Positions 1 to 11,400 of a stretch of DNA of 64,000 bases are shown piece by piece. The position numbers and the translations under genes are program-made. Position 1 is the stretch's first letter. Each line of letters begins with the position of its first letter. This stretch comes from Glandiceps talaboti. Lineage: Eukaryota > Hemichordata > Enteropneusta > Spengelidae. A model generated the notes under the pieces. It saw only the letters and a program-made list of their open reading frames with translations. It was not told where the DNA came from and searched no databases. The stretch lies in assembly GCF_964340395.1 (NCBI RefSeq), contig NC_135567.1, positions 20,085,306 to 20,149,305 of the forward strand, in the 5' to 3' direction.

Positions 1-2626
1 GCAGCACCTCGTGTACCAACACTAAAGTTGTCTAGAAAACGAACAGTTTTACTCTCCAGTGGAACACTAGTACCACCTGACTGTAAATACGAAAAGAGAA
101 CACATGATATGGTAGGCATGGGATTAAGTCTCTGTTGGAACTCAATACATTACCAAAGCTATTAGAAAATTTTTGGCAAAATAATAACAAAGATTTCACA
201 TTTATTATTCTTTTGCAATGTATAGAGTTACAAACAATAACTTATGGCATATATCGGTATTTTGTTTCACATTGATTTTTCAAGTAGGAAGCCATTATAA
301 AATTGTTGTATAAATTAATAATCCAAAATAAATACCCAATCCTCAACCATATGGCCACTTTAATTAAAGTGAGAACGTTTTTCTTTAGTAGTCCTAGTGG
401 ACTACCAATTTCAGAAATTGGTAGTCCAAGGATTGTGACTAGTAGTCTTATATTCCTGAAAACAGAGTTCCTCTGAGATTATTGGAAGTATATGTGATAT
501 TAAAATACTTTTATGTCAGTAAATATTCAAATCTTCCTCCTTTAAATCATCACATAATCAGTGGTAGTCTGAGTGGACTACCAGCTGTTTTCAGTTTAGG
601 AATATGGGACTACTGGTACCCATCCTTGGGCTACCACTTTCTGACATTAGTTGCCCACTGGGACTACCCAAAAGTTCATTTCAAGCCCTGTTATGTATGT
701 GTATGGGACTACTGGTACCAATCCTTGGGCTACCACTTTCTGACATTAGTTGCCCACTGGGACGACCCAAAAGTTCATTTCAAGCCCAGTTATGTATGTG
801 TATGGGACTACTGGTACCCATCCTTGGGTTACCACTTTCTGACATTAGTTGCCCACTGGGACTACCCAAAAGTTCATTTCAAGCCCTGTTATGTATGTGT
901 ATGGGACTACTGGTACCAATCCTTGGGCTACCACTCATTCTACCTGGAAGCTAGACAGTCCCTGTACTTGCAAACGACGTACGGGCTTGATTCTAACACT
1001 GTCCCTAAACACCGACGGGGGACAGGGATATCATTGTTAGAACCACAGGCGGTTGTGATGTTGCTAGATCAGAGATATTTATGTTAGGTCTAGCGGAGAA
1101 CTATGCTAGTAATATAGTGAGGCCTCACAGTGAGCCCAAAGGGCGAGTGACGGCCTCAATATCCTAGTTCATTGCTAACGTAAATCTCTGTGGTTGCCAG
1201 ACATCTCGTCCCAAATGAACTCGTCCCATCGCCATGCCATCTCGTCCCACCACTAACTCGTCCCAAAACAGAACACAAAACACAAACGTGAAATGACGCA
1301 ACTTTGGCAGATTCTGTCGAGATGGCAACGCGACTTTTCATCTGTCGAAAGTTTTGCAATTACAAACAATTACTTTATAGTTATGTTTCCGAACTTTGAT
1401 ATAAAAAATACGATGACAGAAATTTTGACGTATGATCTATGACGCCACTAGTCCTGTTTGCAGGTGACGGATCAACTCTTCCCAATTTCAACTCGTCCCA
1501 TTTCAACTCGTCCCACTCAACTCGTCCAATTTTCAACTCGCCCCAATTTCAACTCGCCCCAACTCTTTACAATACAATTTACCTGTGCATATATGAAATC
1601 GAAGCTAGTAGTACTCAGTTTGGAGGGTATGTGGTATCTCGTATTCCACTAATGATGTACCACTTGCACTGTAAACACATACTACAGTACTTAGTTAAGT
1701 TAACTAGGGATAGGAGACACGTCTCCAAAACCTGTACGCGCGGAAGTCGTTGTAAGCATGTCAGTCACTAATATTCTCCCTGGTTATTATCATTATTATT
1801 TGGGTTGTAAACATTAAGTCCTAAAAGTGTGAAAAGTGATATTCCATGACTGAGGAAAGTTGTTGTGCTAGTATAAGTTCTAGATGTACCAATCACTTAG
1901 CCAAAACCCACACCACTTTCTGCTACGAAATGTTACATTTGCTACGCTTCAACTGGCTAAGTAGGTAAAATCATGTAAATTGTTCGGTCCCCGTACTTCG
2001 AGTCCATGTATCGTTTAGATTTATAAACGATTACTAGTGTTGTTGGGGCGGGTTGAAAATGGGACGAGTTAAAAATGGGGGCGAGTTGAAATGGGACGAG
2101 TTGAAAATGGGACGAAGTGAATCGCAATCCTGTTTGCATACGGAGTTTAATAGTCCCCCCTTTGATCCTCAAGACAGCGTAGACCCGTGTACCATCGGCA
2201 AGCAGGACTATGACGCTACATGCGTTATGCCTATTTGCAGTTAATTATGAACCACACAGGAATTCTTTGAACGGGACGAGGTTGCAGTGGGACGAGTTGG
2301 CCCGGGAACAACTTTATTGGGACGAGTTAGTTTGGGATGAAATGACCGCCCACCAATCTCTGTGATCTAGCAACTTCACGCATGAGCGCCTGTGGTTACG
2401 ATACAAATATAACTGTGTTCGTCCCTCACAGAACTAGTCCGGTTCACTGCCATGATAACATTGCACTTACCGTCACGAGCACCACATTTTTGTTCTTTTT
2501 GCCTTCTGCGTGGATAAAATCTTTCATTTTTCCCGAGAGTCTTTCATAATCTTTCGATGGCGTTGAGTTTTGGAAGAAACTTTGCCAGTCAGGCGCCGAC
2601 ACCACCACCTCTTCGTTTTCCGCCAT
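1..2626 (-). CDS. PPCS: Phosphopantothenate--cysteine ligase, first two exons (partial at window edge)
   Basis: PPCS joins cysteine to 4'-phosphopantothenate, the second step of coenzyme A synthesis, in the cytosol. Exon 1 is complement(2471..2626), 52 codons, starting [10 protein letters not shown] and ending KNVVLVT before a GTAAGT donor. Exon 2 is complement(1..80), entered after a TTTACAG acceptor, and reads [20 protein letters not shown] followed by VGTRGA before the window ends. Joined in phase 0 they give the VVLVTSGGT-xVPLE nucleotide-binding start and the conserved [14 protein letters not shown] motif of animal PPCS. The family usually has Lys where this protein has Ser after SGGT. 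Intron 1 (81..2470) is about 2.4 kb and carries a 99-bp minisatellite and a foldback element. The rest of the gene lies left of the window. No other family fits these motifs; the exon joins are inferred from splice sites. Confidence 0.87.
399..427. repeat. Perfect short inverted repeat, GGACTACCAATTTC arms
   Basis: Two 14-bp arms, GGACTACCAATTTC and its complement, are separated by one base. GGACTAC also occurs in the 99-bp minisatellite that follows, so the two may share an origin. It lies in PPCS intron 1. Confidence 0.7.
604..934. repeat. 99-bp minisatellite, about 3.3 copies, in PPCS intron 1
   Basis: Units start at 604, 703, 802 and 901 with ATGGGACTACTGGTACC. The period is exactly 99 bp and units differ by a few substitutions. 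Because 99 is a multiple of three, plus-strand frames stay open across the array, which gives artificial repetitive ORFs of 116 and 201 residues. It lies antisense inside an intron and nothing supports coding. Confidence 0.85.
1041..2399. repeat. Older inverted-repeat element split by the foldback insertion
   Basis: The segment 1041-1077 (AACCACAGGCG...GTTGCTAGATCA) is the inverted match of 2357-2399 (TGATCTAGCAAC...CGCCTGTGGTT). Removing the foldback element at 1192-2354 brings the arms to within about 110 bp. The spacer holds a small hairpin with GAGGCC and GGCCTC ends near 1121-1159. This suggests a short hairpin transposon present before the foldback landed in it. The arms are imperfect. 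Confidence 0.5.
1192..2354. mobile_element. Foldback-type DNA element 1, AACTCGTCCCA repeat family
   Basis: The left 0.4 kb carries at least eight spaced AACTCGTCCCA-like motifs (1203-1270 and 1480-1560). The right 0.3 kb carries the same motif in reverse (2042-2112 and 2273-2340). Termini align as inverted repeats of about 37 bp: GGTTGCC...CATCTCGTCCCA against the complement of the right end, GGTGGGC...CATTTCATCCCA. Nine bases, AATCTCTGT, flank both ends (1183-1191 and 2355-2363) as a target duplication. No transposase ORF is present, so it is non-autonomous. Architecture resembles Foldback or MULE-type elements; the superfamily is inferred only. Confidence 0.8.
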
Positions 2627-4161
2627 ATTGTTTTAGCGCCCTCACGAGACATGTTAGTGATGCTTTTGTTTTTATTCTACATACTTTCCATGTCTCCGTC
2701 TGTTATACGTTACATTGCATTCTTGCATTTCAAATATTTTCTCGTTACATTCAATAATATACACAGCACAAAATAATGTATTGTCATTTTGATTGGTCTA
2801 CGTCAGTGTTGTCATACTGTCACGTGACACTGGCCTGCACGACGACCAGGTTAACAGTGGCATGGCCAACTGCCTTTATTTTTTGTTGCAATATTGGATG
2901 ATTGCAAATGATTCTAACCAAGATTTACAATTGTACAACCTCGTCATTAAGCTTAATAATTTTTTCAGGGTATTTTTGACAATTTTAACACTTTATTTTG
3001 TTTGTAATCGTGAACTTGTTTGTATGTTCACAGTTCATTTATATTTTGAATGTATAGAATGGAATATACCACCATATTCACTGATCTAAACGTTAAATTT
3101 GACATTCATCAAAATAAAACAGAATGATAAAGGAAGTTGCTTATGAAAAGAATACAAAACAATCGATATAAACATGCATAGCGTCTGGGCACGACTGAAA
3201 TAAAACTATCTACTACACGCATGCGCATCAGATGTCGTCAACTTGTCAGGCACAACTTGAAATAACTGAAATACCAACCCCAGACTTCTCAGGTCGAATT
3301 CTTAGCTTGAGTTCAATCGTATTATAATGAAATATTATTGTCCCTTCCAGAGGATAATTTTACTCCTTAATAGTAAACTAAATATCAATTTATAAATACA
3401 TCTTAAAATTTTATATTTGGAATAAACTTTTGCTTTGTCACGTCACAGACGTAGCTTGAATTTCTAAGATTCCGCAACAGGAATATGTCGGCTGGATGTA
3501 AGACGCTCTTGTTGCTAGGTTACGTATGACGCAGTGCTGCATATCAGATGATTTATTACGTGTGTTGTATACGTGCAGCTGACCACAGATAAACTTAACA
3601 AGGTCAAGTGAAAGTCACCTACATGGCTAGTCTCAACGTACAAGGTACAAACATGGAGGTGGAGTGACGTCATCTTTACTGATAGGGTCCTACAGTGCAC
3701 TTGGCCAAACATAATTTAAAAAAAAAAAAAAAAATTAATAATTTTTCAAAATTATTTTTTTTTTCTTTAACATTTTTGTTACATATCAATTTTATTTTGG
3801 TCAAGAGTTACATTAAATAGTGTTTTCTCATAAAATTTATGTAAAAAAATTGGTTAGAGATTAACAGTTCAGCAATGATTGTACATTATGCACTCCTTAC
3901 AACCTGTTTTTAGAATACATAAATATGGATGGTGAGTGTGTGGGGGGAGGGGGTCTTCTAGGGGGTTATCTTCAATCATAACAATTGGACAGAAGGGTCA
4001 GCAGAAAAGGGATCCCCTCTCCAGGTATTATGTGCCGTTCAAGTAGTAGGCTTTTCACTATGAACATGCATAGTGTGTGTGTGTGTATGTGTATATATAT
4101 GAAGTCAGTGGTAAGATTTATCCGTAGCACAGTGCTCGATACGTCTGCATGCAGAGCAGAG

Positions 4162-4343
4162 TATATGTTGAGGGTAGAAGAAAATCAAGTCGGGTTTTTC
4201 GTCACTACAAGCCTGTTTCGTGAGTAAATCACACGTCAGGAGATGCTGATATACAGTACATCAGCATCTCCTGACGAGTGATTTATTTACTCATGAAACA
4301 GGCTTGTAGAGACGAAAAACACTACTTGATTTTCTTCTACCCT

Positions 4344-4352
<9 letters not shown>
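4162..4352. mobile_element. Hairpin element, GAAACAGGCTTGTAG family (copy 1)
   Basis: Two arms of about 93 bp, from TATATGTTGAGGGTAGAAG to the central CTGATATACAG, pair with the right arm ending CTTCTACCCTCAACATATA. Mismatches are few. The right end runs straight into a TA/GTAT/CATA microsatellite. A second, half-length copy is at 33898-33980, again beside a TA tract. No coding capacity. Confidence 0.75.
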
Positions 4353-4406
<54 letters not shown>

Positions 4407-4597
4407 TGTATGTATGTATGTATGTATGTATGTATGTATGTATGTATGTATGTATATATGTATGTATATATACATACACACACACACATACATATATACA
4501 TACATACACGCATACATACATACATGCATACATATATACATACATGCATACATACATACACACACACATACATACATACACACACACACATACATAT

Positions 4598-4643
<46 letters not shown>

Positions 4644-4690
4644 ACACACACACATACATACACACACACACACACATATATATATATAAA
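4350..4690. repeat. Compound microsatellite (TA)n(TATG)n(CATA)n(CA)n
   Basis: A TA tract is followed by about 23 TATG units, then mixed CATA and CA tracts to 4688. Because TATG and CATA are complementary, the whole tract is itself a large potential hairpin. All ORFs here are translated repeat. Confidence 0.95.
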
Positions 4691-5022
4691 ACAAATGTTG
4701 GCTTATACATGACATAAACACACTTGAAAGAAATGACTATATTTTAATTTTATATATCTTTTATTTCAGTATAACTTACATTTTCTTCACCACTATCTTT
4801 AAATTCAAAGCCCAACAACTTCTACTCTAAAACACTAAACAAACTACTCTATTTTACTACACAACTAAAAAATAAAAACTCAATATTTACAATAATCTAA
4901 CCTTTAAAGGTAGATAGTTGGGTCTCAAATAAGACATTCGATATGTTTAAATATAACATTTAAGTATCAGTTTTCCTCCAATAGGATCATTTCCTGTAAT
5001 GTCAATCAAGCAAATATAATTA

Positions 5023-5118
5023 GCATATTCATGAATATGCAAATTAGTAAATGTACTTGTAACATTGCCAAAATCTGTTACTGTATTCATAGATGCTAAT
5101 ATTCATGAATATGCAAAT
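5023..5118. promoter_or_regulatory. Paired octamer (ATGCAAAT) motifs with palindromic flank
   Basis: ATGCAAATTAG occurs at 5037 and again at 5111, each preceded by an ATATTCATGAATATGC-type palindrome. ATGCAAAT is the POU-domain octamer and TAAT a homeodomain core. The spacing of 74 bp and flanking similarity show a tandem duplication. Regulatory function is inference. Confidence 0.3.
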
Positions 5119-7684
5119 TAGTGATATCTCTTGGAAGATTGCCAAAATCAATAAATTAGCATATTTCAGACTTTCTTTTGCTCAGTGACAACTGTACAGG
5201 TCAGGATATTGAACTTTACTAACAAACACTTAATTACTATGTTGCAAAAAAATATGAAAAATATACACCAAAATACTTTGCAGACTTTTTAAGTTGCAGA
5301 CTGTTGAAGACCAAAAATCCCATCAATACCATGCTTCAACCTCTATTTATGAATGGAATGGTCAAAGTTATAGGTGGGTCGAACCATTGCAAAGAATAGG
5401 GTAATACCAGACCTGCACATTTGTCATTTTTGTCAAAAATCTTAATTATCTTTCAACTTTTAGGCAGACTGAGGCATGTGAGATTAGTTGCTATGGTGAT
5501 TACTGCATCAACAATAAATAAACTAATTTACAGAAGAACTGAAAATAAATACACTAGCTTCTACTTCAAAATAAATAAATGTAGTACCCAATAAGGACTG
5601 AATTTTTGGCCAAAATCAACACATACAATAAATTGGACAAGTTATTTCTTTATCCTGGAATTAATTTAAAGCACTTTAGTTTCATGATTCTTTGGATCAT
5701 TTGAGGAGTGATTATTTGGTTTATGCTAAGGGGTCTACAGCTAGTCATACTCCCTAGGTTGACAATAATTTGGGGTCAGTAATTATTCAATTTATGTTAG
5801 GGGGTCTCTATTAGCCTGTGGGTTGTTGTTTTAAACTGTCCGTCTCAAAATGTTGTGGGTTGAAAGGTCACATAGAAGAGAGACCTCTCAAACACAACAC
5901 TACAACTTCTGTTTTCCTGTTGACCTAAACATTTCTATAATTTCAGATAATGTTTACTGAAAACCTGTCTTGGAAGTATAAATATTAAATATACCAGTAG
6001 CAAAAAAAAATAAAAAAAATAAAAAATCAATGCTCAATAAACCTACTTTGAAGGGAAAGTAATCAGAATTGTATTTTTGTCTAAAAATAATTTAACTGTC
6101 TAAAGTTGTCTTATGGAATCTGTGGTCTTATTTTCCATATAGGAAATAGAATACTAAGGAAGAGAAGATTCCATATCAAGTGCCATACATTCCGACATTG
6201 CATTGCTATGGCTGGGGTCAGCATAACGATTAGATACTGCTTTCTTGATGTAGGTCAGTCATATTAGATCTACATTGTTGAGAAAAAAACGAGAAAAATT
6301 GCACCATGTTTTCTAGAAATTTGACAGTATGAAAAAAAACTTTCATTTTTGCCAAGAATGAACGAAAAATATCAAGAAAATGGAATTATGGGTAATCGTC
6401 ATGGCAACAACTGTCACACTATTTTGATGGGTATACAGCTGTAGATATTAAACCATCTGAAATACAGAGGGGGAGGGGGAGGGGGCATTTGTTTGTTGAA
6501 GAGTCAAATAAATAAATAAAATTTTGATATGAAATAATAGTCTAGAACTTTCCCTGAATATTTGTTCTAAAATAAATAGTAATTTCAAACTAATCCTGTT
6601 AAATTAATTTCAGTATTTTTATTTCTCCCTGAAAAGTTCAAAGTTTTCTGATTTTGCACGTACCCAGATTATTGTAGCACACTGATTTCTGTATCCGTTT
6701 TTTTTTTTTTTTGTTGTGTATTGAATTAAACAAATTAGTTTGGAGTTTTGGATATAGAGGAAGTAACTCTCAAACATCAAAAACCAGTCAAAAAGTTGGT
6801 GGAGGTGAGGAGGAAACGTTTGTTTGAAAAAAGGTCCTAAAAATAAATTTACTGCAAGTTAAGATCACTTTGTGATAATATTCTATCACTTTACCCGAAT
6901 TCTGTACAAGTCAACCAAAAATTGCTCTTTTTGACAAGTAAATATTGCCAACGAGTAAACTAAAAAATTTTGCAAGTGCATATTGCAAACGTAACCCATA
7001 ATTTCACTTATTTCAGTGTTGAACTCTGTTATGTTAATTTCCAGGACATTTCAAAAACAATGTTTTGCACAAACCCAGACTTTTTCGTTAGTAGAGCACA
7101 TATTTGGTATTACACAAACAGTCAAAGATGACGAGCAAAAAAGAAAAGGAATAACATACAGAAATGTTTTTATCCAAGCAATATTAACTTGTTTATTTTT
7201 GTTCAGAAAGAAAAAAAAAAATATAAATATTTCCTGGGCATTGACTTGCATCTAACACCCCTACTAATTCAAAATGCACCAATCTAATCATAGAAAAGTA
7301 GGTCAAACCATTCTGCTAAGGGGTATAAAGCTATGCTATTCTAGCACCTGACCTTGCATATTTTATACATAGAAAAAAGACCTTGAGGTGAAAGTCACAA
7401 TCTGTGATTCCAAGTGAAATCTCAAACACAAACTTTTAGTGTCGAAAAGTGTAAACCATGAAAAAACCACAACTCAATATCAGAAATCGTCAGAAAAATT
7501 TCACATAAATTTTTCTAGTGTTTGCTTTTTCTGGGTAAAAAACTTAATGTCAAGGTGAAATATTTCTCATAGTTTTGTATCAACCAACACAATTTTAAAA
7601 TTCCTGAATAAAATCTATAACTTACACTGTCCCATGTACAAGATGATGACCAATTTTCTAGTGTACTCTAGTCAGATTTCGAAT

Positions 7685-7955
7685 TTATAGTTGTGGATCT
7701 GGTTTAAATCTTAGACATTCATCTAATAGTTCTACGGCTGGTTTAAATCGTTGAAAGTCATTTTATAGTGGTGAATCTGGTTTAAATCTTGGAAACTTTT
7801 CCTACTAATCTTGTTTAAATGTTGAAGAACTTCATTGTTAACACATGGCATAAATAATAGTGGTGAATCTGGTTTAACTCTTTGAAAGTCATTTTATAGT
7901 GGTGAATCTGGTTTAAATCTGAAAGTTATTTTATAGTGGTGAATCTGGTTTAAAC
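7685..7955. repeat. Degenerate tandem repeat, GTGGTGAATCTGGTTTAAATC unit
   Basis: About six diverged copies of a 45-55 bp unit containing TAGTGGTGAATCTGGTTTAA lie downstream of the SLC34A stop codon. Units vary in length, so the array is old or partly deleted. Confidence 0.75.
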
Positions 7956-8402
7956 TTTGTATGTAAACGTCTTACGTCAATAAATTATCAAGTACTCATG
8001 TAAAAACACAAACTGTGCTAGGAAAAACTCCTAAACTACGACAAAATTCTTAATTATAGCTGCAAATTAATAAACTCGTATCAAGAAAACAGTTGAATGA
8101 CACCCACAAAAGGAAAAAACAAGTCAAGTTTACACTAACTTTTCACTTTAATACTTTTTTCTTTAAAGAGTATTTCAGTTTATATCATAATGCCCTGCCG
8201 ACAAAAAAATGGCTAGATGAAGAGTTTTGAAAAAATATTTCAGAGTTTGAGCTATCAAGTTGTCTCTTTGTATAAAGAGTATCTTTCAAGCAAAAATGCA
8301 ATTTTTCATAAATAGTAGCACCGAAAAAAAGGTAATTTCGAAATTTGATTAAAATGCAGCTTTAGTTAAGAATTTTAGAATATTTATGAATTTCAACCTG
8401 TG

Positions 8403-11400
8403 TTAGACAGTTGTTTCTCTTGCTGTTTTAATGTTTTTCTCAAAATCGTCTTGGAGTGGCACTTGCGACAAGTGGCTGACATTGTGTGGTTTCTCTTTAC
8501 ACGTCTCCTTACAACAAGAACAACAGCTACAAGTCCTAAACACGCCAGAGAGGGCGCTGTCTAGCGGTTCTAACGAATGCATCCATTTAGGAAGGAACTC
8601 CCATGTCCTTAGTTTTTTTGGTAAGCATTGTGGTTGTTTAGCTTGCAGAATGTTTATAATTACGACAACAAATAAAATGACCAAGGTTGGTATTCCAAAA
8701 GCGGCCAGATACTGCCAACCTGCGAGGGACAACATGAAGACAATGGCCGGGAACAAGAAGAACATGGAGACGAGGTAGAAGGCGGCAAACCAACGATACT
8801 TCGCGGTCGTGTTACCGAAAATCTTGGCTACACGTATTGGAACCTTGCGTGATAGCGGAACGGGGTACCACAGGAGGATCCCGGAGATGTTGAAAAACAG
8901 ATGACAAAAAGCGATTTGTAGAGCACTGGCGAGTTTACCCTCAGAACTTGCCAACGCTGCTAGGATACCAGTAGCGGTTGTACCAATATTAGCACCGAGT
9001 GTCAGTGGGTACGCACGTTCCAATGAAACAACACCAATACCAATGAGGGGCGTCAAGGCAGACGTGAATATCGAACTACTCTGGACAAGGAGCGTCATTC
9101 CGGCACCGATCAAGATCGCAACGTAACCAGTGAGCCATCCCATACATCCGGGGAAGTCAGAGTTAATCGTTTTCTTAATGACCTTGGCGATTTGACCTCG
9201 TAATAACGAGTGAAGCAGCTTGACAATTAACACCAGGCAGATACACAACAAGGCTAGCGAGAATACGAGAGTAATAATACCGACAGCAGTGTCACCAAGC
9301 GTAGTGTTGACAAAAAGATGGTCACCTAAAATAAACAAATCAAGAAGGAAAAAAATTGTAAAAATCAAAGCAGAACTACAGTGCCATCTCATGTAAGAAC
9401 AATGAGAAAAGTTTCTAACCCTTTCAGGACTAGAAACTTTCACGCCAAATTTTTTGAACAAAAATTCTTGTTTCTCTGTAATTTTTGGAAAAAGATCAAC
9501 TTTATTTTAGATCAGAATTCAAGAAATATTACTTCCCAATGAAGTAATATTCTTAAATTTTAGAAAATGTTCTTACAATCAAGTTTCTATTTATTCCAAT
9601 GTCGTCTCTAGGAATGAAAGGGTTAAAATAATTGAAGAGTTTGATCAGTCTTTCAAAATTAAAAAGTTCTCTAGTTCAATACTTTAATGACATGGTTTCT
9701 ATGGTAAATATGTAATCACACTCTAAATATAGGGTTGACAGGGTTGCCATTAGCAACAACAAATCCACAGATAAACAGACTTCAGTATTTTTGCTAAGGG
9801 CAGGAAGTAGGTACAACGAGTAACAATGAAGTAAAACACTTTCTGTGTGTGCTATTCATGAAATACAACTGATAACATTGAAGTAACATTATTTCCTCTT
9901 CCATTTTTTTTTCTAGTTCTATTTTTTTTTTTAGTGATGGACAATGTTGTAAATGAATCTGATACAACTTACATTTCTGAATTGGGATCTTCCTTGTTAC
10001 TTCTATCTCCATGGTAACGTTCTGGAGCATCGTAGTATTGATGAGTCCTACTCCACTAGGATCATACACTTCTGATGTAACGTTTGTTTCCATGGTAACA
10101 TTAGCAAGTTCCGTTACCTTCTCGGTCACACACCATCGTTTAATCATGCTATCACTACGGGCGTCATCGTCACCGAAAGCAATCTTTGTAATAACTTTCT
10201 TGTCAATCTAGAGTAAAGAAAAAAAAAAAAAAAAAAAAAACATTTAGTAAAATACGTTAAAAACAAAACCATTTAATAATTATTGTGGTTTTTCACAACT
10301 AATATTTTTTTTGACAAATTTAATGTTCCCAATTAATATCTATTTGACAAATTTTACCCCCCCCCCCCCCCAGCAGCAAGAGTCTGGGTAACTGGGGCTA
10401 TAACTTTCTTGCATTTCATACAAGAGCACAAGAATATACGCTAGGAAATTTTGAATTTCTGAAAAGGTTGCCTTTACCTGAATAACTTTATCTGTGAATG
10501 GTTTGGTGATAATTTTCAGCAACTCCACATCTGCGTTCTCATTGGTCGATATACTCATACTGGCAATAATGATTTCAGACAAATGATATAGGTAACCTGT
10601 AGCAATCTCCAACGGCAACAGAATCAACACGGACAGCCAGTTGAAAACATCATGAACAGTCGCACCAGCAAATGCACGGCGAAATTGGTTGCGGTCGTTG
10701 GCTTGGAATATTGACACTAGTGTGTTAGTGACGGATGTTCCAATGTTGGCACCCATCACGATAGGAATGGCTTGCCTGACGTACAGAACTGAAAGATAAC
10801 AATGAAAGGATATCAGATTATTGCCTTACATGGAGTTTATCATTTCTGACAACAAATCGCTCAAAAATTATTTTATTCTGTCATCCAACAACTTGTTTGG
10901 GATGAGAGGTGAACTCTTGATGCTAACAAATTCTTATTATTTAAGTTGGAAAACTGTTACTAGATGTTATTTCTGTCTTTTTGGGGGTCAAAAGTTGAGT
11001 GCATCAAGGTCCATCATCATCTGATAAAGGGCTAGTTTGCATGTAAAACTTATCCAATCACAGGGTAGTTTACTTGTAATATTGTCCAATCATCAGCAAG
11101 CTTATATGTACACCTTTTCCAATCACAAGGTAGTTTACTTGTAATCTTATCCAATCAAGAGATACTTTACTTATCTTGTAAATAGTGTATCAATGATTCA
11201 CGATTAACACCTACTCAGTGATTTCATCAAAACAGTTCAAACGTCATCAAAACAAATATTTTCAATCAATTTTAGAGATACGCACTTTGAACTTTGAAAC
11301 TCAAGTTTAAAGGGCTGTAGATAAATACCACTTACTTTCTGCGGCTACCATGGAAACGACAATAGATGTTGATGTACTGGAGCTTTGCACCAAGACGGTT

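Larger units (their letters stand above)
2627..8402. other. Intergenic region between PPCS and the SLC34A 3' end
   Basis: No convincing exon is seen on either strand. It contains the PPCS promoter side (2627-2800), AT-rich DNA, homopolymer runs (A-run at 3719-3734), a large hairpin with attached microsatellite (4162-4690), a duplicated octamer motif near 5.0-5.1 kb and a degenerate tandem repeat near 7.7-7.95 kb. The SLC34A 3' UTR must lie at its right end; no clear AATAAA was assigned. ORFs such as 2793-3089 lack splice or homology support. Confidence 0.6.

Noticed and set aside
482-1087. Repetitive 201-residue plus-strand ORF with 33-residue repeats
   Set aside because: It is the 99-bp minisatellite read in frame, antisense in PPCS intron 1; the period being a multiple of three explains the open frame.
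1121-1159. tRNA-like fold around GAGGCC...GGCCTC
   Set aside because: A stem exists but no A or B box or anticodon arm of the right size could be placed.
2793-3089. 98-residue ORF near the PPCS promoter
   Set aside because: AT-rich, no recognisable domain, no splice context; likely chance.
4278-4721. Tyr/Val/Cys/His-rich ORFs on both strands
   Set aside because: Translated TATG, CATA and CA microsatellites.
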